Assembly: GCF_013870515.1 (NCBI RefSeq)
Contig: NZ_JACBXA010000009.1
Span: 1-60,318, forward strand
From: Streptomyces albidus (ex Kaewkla and Franco 2022)
GTDB taxonomy: Bacteria; Actinomycetota; Actinomycetes; Streptomycetales; Streptomycetaceae
DNA length: 60,318 nucleotides
Direction of reading: 5' to 3'
The notes under the pieces were generated by a model. That model ran no database searches. It had not been told where the DNA came from and saw only the letters and a list, made by a program, of their open reading frames with translations. Below, one piece after another: positions 51,775 to 60,318 of this stretch (its first letter is position 1; each line of letters opens with the position of its first letter). Both the position numbers and the translations under genes were made by a program.

Positions 51775-51986
51775 TCACGTCCTTCCGCACCGCATCGCAC
51801 GCTTCGGATTCATCGGTGGCCCCCGGAACTCGCTTCCGGGGGCCACCGGTCTGTCCGCCGGTCCTGGCCGAGACCTCGGCCCGCTCAGGGGCGGCCCGCG
51901 AGAAGTCCCTTATCGGACCGTTCGTCGCTTGTGCCTCCGCAGTCGCACCATGGAAGGGGCAGGGGGGCGATTGGAGGAATTTCGTC

Positions 51987-52343
51987 ATGATGGAAGTCAA
52001 GACGATCGACAAGGCCGACGAACGGCGGGACTTTCCCCGGGGACACATCGAAGCGCTGCATCTGAGCGGGCTGGACTTCGCCGTTGCCACCTTCGAGCCC
52101 GGCTGGCACTGGACGGAGTCGGTAGGTCCGATAGCGGGCACCGCCAGCTGCGAGGTCCATCACAACGGGTTCATGGCGCAGGGGCGCATGCGCGTGAGGA
52201 TGGACGACGGCACGGAGAGCGAGGTCGGGCCGGGCGACGTCTTCGTCTGCTCCCCCGGGCACGACGCCTGGGTCGTGGGGGACGAGCCCGTGATCATGTA
52301 CGACTTCGCCGGGTCGATGGCGACCGAGTACGGCAGGTCATGA
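51987..52343 (+). CDS. Cupin-fold protein (118 aa)
   Basis: GGAGGAATTTCGTC precedes the ATG. The barrel has FEPGWHWTESVGPIAG (partial motif 1), CEVHHNGFMAQGRM, and GPGDVFVCSPGHDAWV (motif 2). The His pair HH and H in PGHDAW are the likely metal ligands. Its function is unknown; similar Streptomyces proteins are annotated only as cupin-domain. It is monocistronic. Confidence 0.85.
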   Translation: MMEVKTIDKADERRDFPRGHIEALHLSGLDFAVATFEPGWHWTESVGPIAGTASCEVHHNGFMAQGRMRVRMDDGTESEVGPGDVFVCSPGHDAWVVGDEPVIMYDFAGSMATEYGRS

Positions 52344-52440
52344 GCTGAATCTCCGCGCCTTCCGTAGCCGGCGCAGGCGGTCACCGCCGGACCTGCTGAT
52401 TCAGCGGCGACCGCCGCTACTCGTCCGTAGGGTGTTTGTC

Positions 52441-53241
52441 GTGACGGACACCGACCACTTACGTGCGCTCTACGACGCACAGATGCGCGGGACGTTGCGC
52501 ACCCTGCCGGCGGGGGTCGTCCACGAACAGGACGGGCCGGTGGTGCGCATCGTCGGCGAAGCGCGGGGCCACGTCGTCACCGTTCTGCCCGACACCGGAC
52601 TGCGGGGCGTCGAGCTGGACCGTCTCATCGCGGCTCAGCGCGACTACTTCGCCGCCCGAGGAGAGGCCGTCGAGTGGCGGACCCACGGCCACGACGGACC
52701 GGCCGACCTGCGCCCCCGTCTGCGCGCCGCGGGATTCGCACCGCAGCGGCGGAAGTCCGTACTGATCGGGTCGGCGCCGGAGAGCGCCGGGGCGCCGCTG
52801 GTGCCGGAGGGCGTCGTGGTGCGCCGGGTCCGGTCGCGGGAGGACCTGCGGCGCATCGCCGCGATGGAATCCACAGTCTGGGGACGCAACGAGAGCTGGC
52901 TCGGCGACGCCCTGACCGCGAGGCTCGAAGCCGCACCCGGAGAGACGGCCGTCCTGGTGGCCGAGGCCCAGGGCGAGGTGATCTGTGCCGGATGGATCCT
53001 CTTCAGGCCCGGAACCGACTTCGCCACCCTTTCGGGAGGGTCGACGCTGCGCGGATGGCGAGGGCAGGGCATCTACCGGGCGCTGGTCGCACGTCGCGCC
53101 GCGCTCGCCGTCGAGCAGGGCGTGCCGCACCTCCATGTGGACGCCACCGATGAGAGTGCTCCCATCCTGCGCCGCCTGGGATTCCGCGAGGTGACGACGA
53201 CCACGTCCTACGTACGGGCAGCACCCGCGCCCGCGCGCTGA
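52441..53241 (+). CDS. GNAT-family acetyltransferase (two-part, 266 aa)
   Basis: The C-terminal half has the GNAT core: ETAVLVAEAQGEVICAGWILF, then TLSGGSTLRGWRGQGIYRAL (acetyl-CoA loop RGWRGQGIY) and VDATDESAPILRRLGF. The N-terminal half is a degenerate GNAT-like or linker domain (LRPRLRAAGFAPQRRKSVL). GTG 52441 was taken; GTG 52432 is three codons earlier. The substrate is unknown. Confidence 0.85.
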   Translation: MTDTDHLRALYDAQMRGTLRTLPAGVVHEQDGPVVRIVGEARGHVVTVLPDTGLRGVELDRLIAAQRDYFAARGEAVEWRTHGHDGPADLRPRLRAAGFAPQRRKSVLIGSAPESAGAPLVPEGVVVRRVRSREDLRRIAAMESTVWGRNESWLGDALTARLEAAPGETAVLVAEAQGEVICAGWILFRPGTDFATLSGGSTLRGWRGQGIYRALVARRAALAVEQGVPHLHVDATDESAPILRRLGFREVTTTTSYVRAAPAPAR

Positions 53242-53295
53242 GTGCTCCCACTCGCCCTCGCATCACTTGTCAGTGGCGGGGTGCACGATGTGGCG

Positions 53296-53970
53296 ATGGC
53301 GAAGAAGAGCACGGCGGTGAAGGCGCCGCAGCGGCCGCAGGTGTCGCTCCCTCAGCTGCGCCCGTACGCGGCGGACGGGGGCGGCCTGAGCCCGGACGGG
53401 GACTACGACGGGGTGGGTTTCGAGGATCTGGACCTGGGCGGCACGGACGGCGCCGGGGCCACGTTCCTGGACTGCGGCCTGTATCGCTGCTCGCTCGACG
53501 AGGCGCGCTGGGAGCGGGTGCGCCTGCTCGACAGCGTGCTGGACGGCGTCACGGGCGTGGGTACGGATCTGGCGGGAGCCGAGCTGCGCGACGTGGAGGT
53601 GCTGGACGCCAGGCTGGGCGGCGGGCAGATACACGGTTCGCGGATGTCCCGGGTGCTCGTGCGCGGCGGGAAGATCGACTTCCTGAACCTGCGCCAGGCG
53701 ACGCTGATGGACGTCACCTTCGAGAACTGCGTCCTGGTCGAGCCGGACTTCGGGGGAGCCAAGCTGGAACGCGTCGCCTTTCCCGGATGTGTGCTGCGCG
53801 GCGCGGACTTCACCCAGGCGACGTTGAAGGACGTGGATCTGCGTGAGGCGGCAGAGCTGGAGATCACGGCGGGCGTGGGGCGGCTGGCGGGTGCCGTGAT
53901 CAGCTCGTCCCAACTGATGGATCTGGCCACGGCGTTCGCGGCGGAGATCGGCGTACGGGTCGGGTCCTGA
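53296..53970 (+). CDS. Pentapeptide-repeat protein (224 aa)
   Basis: From residue 45 to 195 the protein is built of A(D/N)LXX-like fives: FEDLDLGGTDGAGATFLDC, DLAGAELRDVEVLDARLGG, LRQATLMDVTF, FGGAKLERVAF, FTQATLKDVDLREA. This makes a right-handed quadrilateral beta-helix like MfpA or Qnr. Some members protect gyrase by mimicking DNA; here the role is unknown. The Lys-rich start is MAKKSTAVK. Confidence 0.9.
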   Translation: MAKKSTAVKAPQRPQVSLPQLRPYAADGGGLSPDGDYDGVGFEDLDLGGTDGAGATFLDCGLYRCSLDEARWERVRLLDSVLDGVTGVGTDLAGAELRDVEVLDARLGGGQIHGSRMSRVLVRGGKIDFLNLRQATLMDVTFENCVLVEPDFGGAKLERVAFPGCVLRGADFTQATLKDVDLREAAELEITAGVGRLAGAVISSSQLMDLATAFAAEIGVRVGS

Positions 53971-54043
53971 CGCCGAGGTGCGGCCGGCGCAGCTTCACGA
54001 CGGCCGTCCGGCGTGGGGCCGATGAGCCTCGGGGCGGCTCGCG

Positions 54044-54541
54044 TCACACGCGGGGGAAGCGCGCCCGCAGCGTCCACAGGGCGGGGTTGTCCTCCAGCCC
54101 CTCGTGCATGTCCGTCAGATCCGCGAGGAGGTCGTGGAGGAAGTCGCGTGCCTCGCGGCGCAGTTCGGTGTGCTGGAACGTCAGAGGAGCCTCGTCGGCG
54201 GCGTTCCAGTCCGCCGTGACGTCGACCCAGCCGAAGCGGCGCTCGAAGCGCAGCCGTTCCGTGCTCTCGGTGAAGTCCACTTCGGCGCGCTGCGGTCCGG
54301 CGGCCCGGCTGCCGCGCGGGTCGGTGTCGAGCTGCTCGACGATGTCGCACAGGGCCCAGGCGAAGTCGAGCACGGGCAACCAGCCCCACGCCGTGGACAG
54401 TTCGCGGTCCTCAGCGGTGTCCGCGAGATAGACGTCGCCGCTGAACAGGTCGTGCCGCAGCGCCCGTACGTCTGCCGTCCGGTAGTCCGTCTGCGGCGGA
54501 TCCGGGAAGCGGCGGGAGAGCGAGTAACCGATGTCGAGCAC
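54044..54541 (-). CDS. Conserved hypothetical protein (165 aa)
   Basis: The soluble protein starts at GTG 54541 and has WGWLPVLDFAWALCDIVEQL in the middle and RREARDFLHDLLADLTDMHEGLEDNPA at the end. I know no domain; similar uncharacterised proteins occur in Streptomyces. It is convergent with the pentapeptide gene. Confidence 0.7.
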   Translation of the reverse strand: MLDIGYSLSRRFPDPPQTDYRTADVRALRHDLFSGDVYLADTAEDRELSTAWGWLPVLDFAWALCDIVEQLDTDPRGSRAAGPQRAEVDFTESTERLRFERRFGWVDVTADWNAADEAPLTFQHTELRREARDFLHDLLADLTDMHEGLEDNPALWTLRARFPRV

Positions 54542-54620
54542 GGGGCCGATCGTGTCACGGCGGGCCGTGGGTGAGGTGGGGAGCCCCGTGGGGTGCGGCA
54601 GCCGGGACGGAGGATGCGGA

Positions 54621-54654
54621 ACGGGCGGTGCCCCGCCGAGGGGGCACCGCCCGT
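54621..54654 (-). terminator. 14-bp perfect stem-loop after terD
   Basis: Bases 54621-54634 pair fully with 54641-54654 around a 6-base loop, starting 20 bases beyond the leftward terD stop. Confidence 0.85.
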
Positions 54655-54673
54655 TGCCGTGTGAGCGCGTGGG

Positions 54674-55249
54674 TCAGACGTTGACGCCGAAGTCCTGAGC
54701 GATGCCCACGAGGCCGGAGGCGTAGCCCTGGCCGACCGCGCGGAACTTCCACTCTGCGCCGTTGCGGTACAGCTCGCCGAAGACCATGGCCGTCTCGGTG
54801 GCCGCGTCCTCGCTCAGGTCGTAGCGCGCGATCTCCGTCTGGTTCGCCTGGTTGACGATGCGGATGAAGGCGTTGCGCACCTGGCCGAAGTTCTGGCTGC
54901 GGGTCTCGGCGTCGTAGATGGAGACCGGGAAGACGATCTTGTCGACGTCGCCGGGGAGACCCGCGAGGTTGACGTTGATCTGCTCGTCGTCGCCCTCGCC
55001 CTCACCGGTGACGTTGTCGCCGGTGTGGACGATGCTCTGGTCGGGGGTCGCCTTGTTGTTGAAGAAGACGAAGTGCTGGTCGGAGTAGACCTTGCCGGTC
55101 GGGTTCACGGCGATGGCACTCGCGTCCAGGTCGAAGTCCGTGCCCGTGGTGGTGCGGACGTCCCAGCCGAGGCCGACCGTGATGGCGGTCAAGCCCGGTG
55201 CCTCCTTGGTGAGGGAGACGTTGCCGCCCTTGGACAGGCTTACAGCCAT
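54674..55249 (-). CDS. terD: TerD-family calcium-binding stress protein
   Basis: The 191-residue protein is a single TerD domain: [75 protein letters not shown] and the closing [20 protein letters not shown]. Acidic clusters (DFDLD, GDDE) bind calcium. TerD proteins are linked to tellurite, phage and stress resistance and to differentiation in Streptomyces. It stands alone with a strong terminator. Confidence 0.96.
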   Translation of the reverse strand: MAVSLSKGGNVSLTKEAPGLTAITVGLGWDVRTTTGTDFDLDASAIAVNPTGKVYSDQHFVFFNNKATPDQSIVHTGDNVTGEGEGDDEQINVNLAGLPGDVDKIVFPVSIYDAETRSQNFGQVRNAFIRIVNQANQTEIARYDLSEDAATETAMVFGELYRNGAEWKFRAVGQGYASGLVGIAQDFGVNV

Positions 55250-55417
55250 GGGGATGCCCTTCTTTCGGTGAGGCCGTTCGTGGTCTGTTTCTCACCCTGC
55301 ACAACGCACCTGATGGAGGGACGGGTTCCAGCATTCTCGACGTTCTTGCTTCTCCGGGGCGCCGTAGGGCGGAAAACGCGGTGACGGCGGCGCCGGGAAG
55401 GCGCCACCATTGACCGT

Positions 55418-55855
55418 ATGTCCCCTCCATACGTCATACGTGGCTCCGTCTCCCTGCCTGAGGCCGAGCTGGTGTGGCGTTTCACGCGTTCGTCGGGGCC
55501 GGGCGGGCAGCACGTCAACACGAGCGACACACAGGTGGAGCTGCGGTTCGACCTGGCGGCCACGACGGCGCTGCCCGAGGTCTGGAAGGAGCGGGCGCTG
55601 GAGCGGCTTGCCGGCACGGGACGGCTCGTAGCCGGCGGAGTCGTCGTCGTACGGGCGAGTGAGCACCGCTCGCAGTGGCGGAACCGCGAGGCGGCAGGCG
55701 AGCGCATGGCCGCGCTGCTGGCGGAGGCCACGGCGCCGCCGCCGCGCGCTCGCCGGAAGAAGAAGGTTCCGCGCGGGGTCAACGAGCGGCGGCTGCGGAA
55801 GAAGCAGCAGCGGGGCGATCTCAAGCGGGGACGGTCGGGCCGCGACTGGTCTTGA
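55418..55855 (+). CDS. arfB: Ribosome rescue hydrolase ArfB (YaeJ)
   Basis: ArfB frees stalled ribosomes by hydrolysing peptidyl-tRNA. The 145-residue protein has the GGQ motif (29-31) in SSGPGGQHVNTSDTQVELRFD and a basic C-terminal tail (RARRKKKVPRGVNERRLRKKQQRGD) that enters the empty mRNA channel. The decoding domains of RF1/RF2 are absent. The ATG follows directly a short upstream region divergent from terD. Confidence 0.95.
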   Translation: MSPPYVIRGSVSLPEAELVWRFTRSSGPGGQHVNTSDTQVELRFDLAATTALPEVWKERALERLAGTGRLVAGGVVVVRASEHRSQWRNREAAGERMAALLAEATAPPPRARRKKKVPRGVNERRLRKKQQRGDLKRGRSGRDWS

Positions 55856-55952
55856 AGCGGGTCGCCGAGGGGCGCATCGGGGCCGGCCCGCGCCGTTCAC
55901 GCAACCGCCCGGGCCCGCGGCCGGGCCGCGCCGCCCCTCGGCCCGCGATCCG

Positions 55953-56540
55953 TCAGGACCCGCCCTTGGACAGCGAGTGGTAGCGCCCGCGGAAGTAGAC
56001 GAGCGGCCCGTTGTCGGGGGCGTGCGGCAGGCCCGCTGCGAGGACCCGTCCGATGACCAGCGTGTGATCGCCGGCCCGTACGCGCTGCTCCGTGCTGCAC
56101 TCGATCGTGGCCAGCGCCCCGTCGACCAGGGGCGCGCCGGAGGCCTCGCCGCGGATGTGCGGGAGCTCCCGGAAGAGGAGTCTGTCGCTGAGCCTGCCCT
56201 TCATGGCGAAGCGGCCGGCCGTCTGGCGCTGCTTCTCGGTGAGCAGGGAGGCCGCCCACAGGGGCTCCCGCTCCAGCAGTTCGTCCATCCGGGAGCCGTC
56301 GCGGACGCTGACCATGGCCAGCGGCGGCTCCAGCGAGACGGACATGAAGGCCGTGGCGGTCATCCCGACGTCGGCGCCCTCGGGGCCGTCGTCGGGGTCG
56401 TACGCCGTCACCAGCACCACACCTGCCGCCAGCCGCGCCATGGCCGCCCGGAACTCGTCCTCGCTCACCCCATCAGCATGGGGCATCGGTTCGTCGCCCG
56501 AGGGGCTCGGGCTCGTCTGCTGCTGCACTGCGTGGGACAC
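55953..56540 (-). CDS. Flavin reductase-like FMN-binding protein
   Basis: The protein (195 residues from GTG 56540; ATG 56486 is an alternative) has EFRAAMARLAAGVVLVTA, then VGMTATAFMSVSLEPPLAMVSV and FAMKGRLSDRLLF, ending with DHTLVIGRVLAAGL and YFRGRYHSLS. This is the flavin reductase-like fold (HpaC/Fre type) that supplies reduced FMN to a monooxygenase. No oxygenase is adjacent, so the partner is unknown. Confidence 0.88.
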   Translation of the reverse strand: MSHAVQQQTSPSPSGDEPMPHADGVSEDEFRAAMARLAAGVVLVTAYDPDDGPEGADVGMTATAFMSVSLEPPLAMVSVRDGSRMDELLEREPLWAASLLTEKQRQTAGRFAMKGRLSDRLLFRELPHIRGEASGAPLVDGALATIECSTEQRVRAGDHTLVIGRVLAAGLPHAPDNGPLVYFRGRYHSLSKGGS

Positions 56541-57065
56541 GTCAAGAACGCTAACCGCTGCTCCGTGCACCGTGCATCGGGCCCTGGGACCAGGACCAGA
56601 GGCCCATCCGGGGGAAGGCGCGAGAAAGCCCGAGAAGGAGCCGACACGTGACCATCGTGTATTCCGCTCGTGCCGCTTCTGCGGATGTGCGGTGGCGAGG
56701 TCGTGACCAGGGGCTGGTGTGAGCGACGACATGTGGGATGCGTCTCCCGGCCCTCAAGGTGTGCGCTGAAAGGGAGTTGGGGGCGCGAAAGAGGGCGCAT
56801 TCGGCGCTCTACGCTCCGGTAACGCCGTACGGTCTCATGACCGGTCGTTCAGTCGGTTTGCTTCGACCGGTGGCCCCGGGTGTGACAGGCTCCTACGGAG
56901 AGGAGTCAACGGGCTGCGTACAGTTGTGACTTGAGTCACAGCGGGCACTAATTGTTGACCCTGTGTACCTGGAGAACAGCTCGCTGTGATTCAGTGGCCG
57001 TGGCAGTCGGACAATGACGTCCCGCGAACACCTGGAGTTGACGGACGAGGCTCAGGGGGAGGGCG
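56541..57065. other. Intergenic region upstream of cdgB (525 bases)
   Basis: No gene is seen. The right half is AT-richer, with the palindrome at 56925-56940 and a TTGACC at 56954-56959 that could be a -35 for cdgB. The last bases before the ATG carry GGGGGAGGGCG as RBS. Confidence 0.6.
56925..56940. promoter_or_regulatory. BldD-box-like palindrome upstream of cdgB
   Basis: TGTGAC-TTGA-GTCACA is a perfect 6-bp inverted repeat. BldD sites are approximately AGTGA-n-TCACT type, and cdgB is a known BldD target in S. coelicolor (from memory). The site is 126 bases upstream of the start codon. Confidence 0.6.
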
Positions 57066-58706
57066 ATGGAAACCGAGTCGGAGCCCTATGTCCGCCTTGC
57101 CAGCCTGCGGCAGCTGCACATCGTCGTGGCGCAGCTGAGCACTGCGCGCAGCCTCGCCGACACCCTGCAGACGGTCGCCGACGGCGTCGTCGAAGGGCTC
57201 GGCTTCGAGATCGCCGCGGTCAACCTCGTACGTCCCGAAGGCGACCTGGTCGTCGCCGCCGTCGCCGGCAGCCAGGGCGCCGAAGCGATGATGGCGGGGC
57301 GTGTGGGCTCGCGGGCCTCGTGGGACCGGCGGCTGTCGATGGGGGAGCAGTGGGGCAACCTGCGCTTCATCCCCTACACCGAGGGCTGGGTCCTCGACGA
57401 CGACGACGTCCCTCAGTGGCACACCACCGGTCCGGCGCCGCAGCAGCCCGAGGACTGGCACCCGATGGACCGGCTCTTCGCCCCGCTGTACGCCTCCGAC
57501 AGCGAACTGCTCGGCGTGCTCACCGTCGACAAGCCGCGCAACGGGCGGCGCCCCGGCGCATGGGGGCGTGAAGCACTTCAGCTGTACTCCTCACAGGCGG
57601 CCATCGCTCTGAGCAACGCACGCCTGCGCTCCAACATGCAGCGCGCGCTGGTGCGTCTCGAGCGGGAGCAGTCGGCGCTGCGTGCGAGCGAGGAGAGCTT
57701 CCGGCAGGCGTTCGAGTACGCGCCCAGCGGGATGGCCGTCGCCGAGATGGGCGGCGACCAGCACGGCCGCCTGATCCGGATCAACGACGCGCTGTGCAGG
57801 CTGCTGGGCCGTCCGGCCTCGGCCATGCGGCGCTACTCCTTCTCCGACATCGTCCACCCCGAGGACATCGGCAAGCTGCTGCGCACCTCCGCGGAGGGCG
57901 GGCGGGCCGAGCTGCGGCTGGCCCGCCGGGACGGCTCGTACGTGTGGGTCTCCCTGCGCAACTCCGTGGTGGCCGACACCGCCGACGGCCCCCGCTTCCT
58001 GCTCACGCACGTCGAGGACATCGAAGAGCGCAAGCGGCACGAGCTGCAGCTCGCCCACCGCGCCAGCCACGACTCCCTCACGGGGCTGCCCAACAGCGCC
58101 GAGCTGCGCGCCCGTCTCGGCGGGCGGCTCTGCGCACGCCCCGGTCCCGCCATCTCGGGCGTGGCCCATACCGACATCAACGGACGCGAGAACGGGCTGG
58201 CCCCCGGCCTCAGCTTCGAGGACGCGGGCTCGGGTGTGCTCTCGTCCACGGGCATGTACGACCCGCATCACACGCACGCGGTGCCGCCCACCGGCGCGGC
58301 TCCGGGTGAGAAGGGTCTCGCCGTCCTCTTCTGCGACCTGGACGGCTTCAAGTCGATCAACGACCGGTTCGGACACAACTGCGGCGACGCGGTTCTCGTC
58401 GAGGTCGCCCGCCGGCTCTCGGCCGGTGTGCGCGACAACGACACCGTGGCCCGTATGGGCGGCGACGAGTTCGTGGTGCTCACCGACGGGGTCGGCCCGC
58501 CCGAGGCGCAGGACCTCGCGGTCCGGCTGCGCAACGCCATCATTCCGCCGATCCGCGTGGACGGCCGTGCCGTGCGCGTCGGCGCCAGCTTCGGCATCGG
58601 CTGGGCGGGATGCGGGATGACCGCCGAAGAAGTGCTCCAATCGGCCGACCAGCGGATGTACGTCGAGAAGCGCTCCCGCTCGAAGGGCCAGCGTCGCGCC
58701 GGATAG
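57066..58706 (+). CDS. cdgB: GAF-PAS-GGDEF diguanylate cyclase CdgB
   Basis: The 546-residue cytosolic protein makes the second messenger c-di-GMP. A GAF domain covers about 15-185 (ATLADTLQ-like helix, PLYASDSELLGVLTVDKP), a PAS/PAC domain about 205-330 (FRQAFEYAPSGMAVAEM, VEDIEERK), and a GGDEF domain the rest, with DSLTGLPNS, DLDGFKSINDRFGH and the active site GGDEF at 465-469. There is no EAL or HD-GYP domain. The architecture equals S. coelicolor CdgB (SCO4281), a regulator of development. An insertion of about 55 residues (375-430) lies between the first GGDEF helix and the catalytic half. Confidence 0.93.
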   Translation: METESEPYVRLASLRQLHIVVAQLSTARSLADTLQTVADGVVEGLGFEIAAVNLVRPEGDLVVAAVAGSQGAEAMMAGRVGSRASWDRRLSMGEQWGNLRFIPYTEGWVLDDDDVPQWHTTGPAPQQPEDWHPMDRLFAPLYASDSELLGVLTVDKPRNGRRPGAWGREALQLYSSQAAIALSNARLRSNMQRALVRLEREQSALRASEESFRQAFEYAPSGMAVAEMGGDQHGRLIRINDALCRLLGRPASAMRRYSFSDIVHPEDIGKLLRTSAEGGRAELRLARRDGSYVWVSLRNSVVADTADGPRFLLTHVEDIEERKRHELQLAHRASHDSLTGLPNSAELRARLGGRLCARPGPAISGVAHTDINGRENGLAPGLSFEDAGSGVLSSTGMYDPHHTHAVPPTGAAPGEKGLAVLFCDLDGFKSINDRFGHNCGDAVLVEVARRLSAGVRDNDTVARMGGDEFVVLTDGVGPPEAQDLAVRLRNAIIPPIRVDGRAVRVGASFGIGWAGCGMTAEEVLQSADQRMYVEKRSRSKGQRRAG

Positions 58707-58861
58707 GCGCGGAGGCCCGCAGGCGTGGGGGAACGGGCGGCGCGGAGGCGGTAAGAAGTTTCACGTCACGGCCTCCCTCTGATCATCCCGCTGTTGGCGT
58801 GGGCCTCACCCGGGAGAGGTAGGCTCGGCCGGATACCTGACGCAGTAGGGAGTGACAGGGG

Positions 58862-59812
58862 ATGACCGCCGAGAACGACGGCACCGGCGCCACGCCGGAG
58901 GGCGACGACCCGTTTGCCTACCTGTACCGCCAGCAGGGCGGCGAGGGGTCTCCGGCGCCACAAACCGGGACTCCCCGACGCTCGTACAACCAGGTCCGCG
59001 CGGTCGGTGAGCGCCAGTACGGCAGCCAGTACGGCAGTCAGTACGGCGCCCAGCGCACTCAGCAGACCACCTACGGACAGCAGCAGCCCAACGCGCACTA
59101 CGCCGCGCCCGAGACGATGCCCGGCGGCCGCGCGGCCGCCCAGCACCACAGCGACGGGTTCGACGACACCTATGGCGGAGGCCGCGGCTCCGGGGGACGC
59201 AACCGCAACGGTCTGCTCGTCGGGGCGATAGCTGTCGTGGCAGCCGTCGTCATCGGCATCGGTGCCGCCATCTACTTCAACAGCGACGACCCGGGCAGCA
59301 GGGCGGGCAGCTCTGCCGGGGCCGGTGCGGGCAAGGGCAAGGACCAGAACAAGCCCGGCAAGCCGCGCAAGGGGAAGACCGTCGCCTCGAAGCAGGACGC
59401 CGCCAGCCTCGCGCTGGCCGGCGGGGCCTCGCTCGCGAGCGACGTGCCCAACGCCCAGGGCAGCAACGGCTCTTACGTCGCGGGCATGAACAACGGCGGT
59501 GCCTCGGCGACGTGGACCGTCGACGACGTGCCGAAGGCCGGCATCTACACCTTCTTCGTGCGGTACGGCGTGCCCGGCCATGACGCCGACTCGACGCTCA
59601 CGATCAACGGCCAGCCCCGTCAGCAGCCGCTCAACATGTCCAACTTCGGGGATGCCGAGGAAGGCGACTGGGCGAAGGGCTGGACGGAGACCTACGCCTG
59701 GGTCGACCTCAAGCAGGGACAGAACACCTTCAAGATCTCCTGCGAGCAGGGGAACAAGTGCGACTTCAACCTCGACCAGGTCTGGCTGAAGGCGGGCAAG
59801 CTCAAGCGTTGA
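58862..59812 (+). CDS. Membrane-anchored carbohydrate-binding (CBM6/35-like) protein
   Basis: The 316-residue protein has a Gln/Tyr/Gly-rich cytosolic N-terminus with tandem QYGSQYGSQYGAQ, one membrane helix at about 120-140 (LLVGAIAVVAAVVIGIGAAIY), a Gly/Lys linker, and a C-terminal beta-sandwich from about 185 (ASLASDVPNAQ, ATWTVDDVPKAGIYTFFVRYG, FNLDQVWLKAG), the pattern of CBM6/CBM35 modules. It would display a sugar-binding domain outside the cell. It follows cdgB at 155 bases on the same strand. Confidence 0.85.
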   Translation: MTAENDGTGATPEGDDPFAYLYRQQGGEGSPAPQTGTPRRSYNQVRAVGERQYGSQYGSQYGAQRTQQTTYGQQQPNAHYAAPETMPGGRAAAQHHSDGFDDTYGGGRGSGGRNRNGLLVGAIAVVAAVVIGIGAAIYFNSDDPGSRAGSSAGAGAGKGKDQNKPGKPRKGKTVASKQDAASLALAGGASLASDVPNAQGSNGSYVAGMNNGGASATWTVDDVPKAGIYTFFVRYGVPGHDADSTLTINGQPRQQPLNMSNFGDAEEGDWAKGWTETYAWVDLKQGQNTFKISCEQGNKCDFNLDQVWLKAGKLKR

Positions 59813-59868
59813 CCGTGTGACCGCGAGGGGGCGGGCCGCTTCGCCCCCTCCGCCGACGGACGTGCCTC

Positions 59869-60318
59869 TCAGTCCGCTTCGGGCTCGTCGTACTCGGTGA
59901 CCTTCACGCGCGGCAGCAGGTCCGCGCGGACCTCTTCGTCGAACTCACCGGCGGTCGGCGCCCGTACGGTCGCCGCCGACAGCGCGACCGCCCGCGCCAG
60001 CCGGTCCGGCCACGGCAGTCCCTCGACCATTCCGGACAGCAGCCCGGCCACGGCGGAGTCGCCCGCTCCGGTGGGATTGCCGGCGATGGGCGCGGGCGGC
60101 GCCGCCTGCCAGGTGCCTTCGGGGGTGACGAGCAGCATCCCCTCGCTGCCCATCGAGACGGCGACCGAATGGGCTCCCCGCCGCTGCGCCGCGCGCGCCG
60201 CGCGCAGAGGTTCGGTGGTGCCGGTGATCCCCGCGAGTTCGCCGGCGTTGGGCTTGACCAGGTCGGGGCGGGCGGCGAGGCCGCGGCGGAGCGGTTCGTG
60301 ACTCGGACTACGGGGTCC
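59869..60318 (-). CDS. PfkB-family sugar kinase (5' end off window)
   Basis: The visible C-terminal 149 residues contain DLVKPNAGELAGITG, then VSMGSEGMLLV and the PfkB signature GNPTGAGDSAVAGLLSG, where D is the catalytic base. This fits 1-phosphofructokinase or a hexose/tagatose-phosphate kinase. The gene runs leftward into the window from beyond the right edge. In S. coelicolor a sugar kinase next to nagKA lies near cdgB (from memory), so this may be its orthologue. Confidence 0.9.
   Translation of the reverse strand, partial: GPRSPSHEPLRRGLAARPDLVKPNAGELAGITGTTEPLRAARAAQRRGAHSVAVSMGSEGMLLVTPEGTWQAAPPAPIAGNPTGAGDSAVAGLLSGMVEGLPWPDRLARAVALSAATVRAPTAGEFDEEVRADLLPRVKVTEYDEPEAD

Overview
The window is high-GC DNA with Streptomyces-type gene content: WhiB, sIHF-era actinobacterial regulators, ECF42/DGPF pair, GH25 lysozyme, TerD, CdgB and an LAxTG-anchored surface protein. 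The right third (about 44-60 kb) reads like ordinary Streptomyces chromosome; from memory the order terD - arfB - cdgB - PfkB kinase resembles the SCO4277-SCO4283 neighbourhood of S. coelicolor. The left two thirds are accessory.

Region 1 (1-5.8 kb): the distal part of an actinomycete integrative and conjugative element (AICE-like). A tightly overlapping leftward operon (3214 to 1) encodes an excisionase-like HTH protein, several tiny Cys-rich or membrane proteins, a WhiB protein and a DUF2637 membrane protein that runs off the left edge. A divergent GntR (KorSA-type) regulator and a flavoprotein/XRE pair follow.

Region 2 (5.95-18.7 kb): a complete-looking type I-E CRISPR-Cas locus. Array 1 (35 repeats, leader on the right, read leftward) is followed by cas3, cas8e, cse2, cas7e, cas5e, cas6e, cas1, cas2 and array 2 (20 repeats, read rightward). 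The two repeats differ only in the hairpin loop, and the two leaders share two boxes. cas1 carries a one-base frameshift between its two metal-binding aspartates, so interference genes are intact while adaptation looks broken. A tRNA-Thr-like 3' end at 18.9 kb, directly after array 2, suggests that the CRISPR-Cas locus is cargo of the element on the left.

Region 3 (18.9-36.3 kb): a mosaic bounded by two diverged tRNA-Thr-like direct repeats (18900 and 36211), with three copies of a GTAC[A/G]GCAG-N-GAAGTAC motif that look like integrase arm sites. It holds a tartrate-type cassette (DctA transporter, D-tartrate dehydratase-like enzyme, GntR/FCD regulator), a DapA homologue, small secreted and calcium-binding proteins, a coupled NACHT NTPase/isoprenoid-synthase pair that is the best candidate for an undescribed (possibly defensive) system, and a cell-wall-anchored protein with a nuclease-like D...ExK signature.

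Region 4 (36.3-60.3 kb): mostly ordinary chromosomal genes: a TetR/MFS/cupin efflux module, a DUF4349 lipoprotein, a frameshifted conserved gene, an MHS-type transporter, a WecA/TagO-like transferase, DGPF/ECF42, SRAP, hydroxyacid-oxoacid transhydrogenase, lysozyme, TerD, ArfB, flavin reductase, the diguanylate cyclase CdgB with a BldD-box-like palindrome, and a PfkB kinase cut by the right edge.
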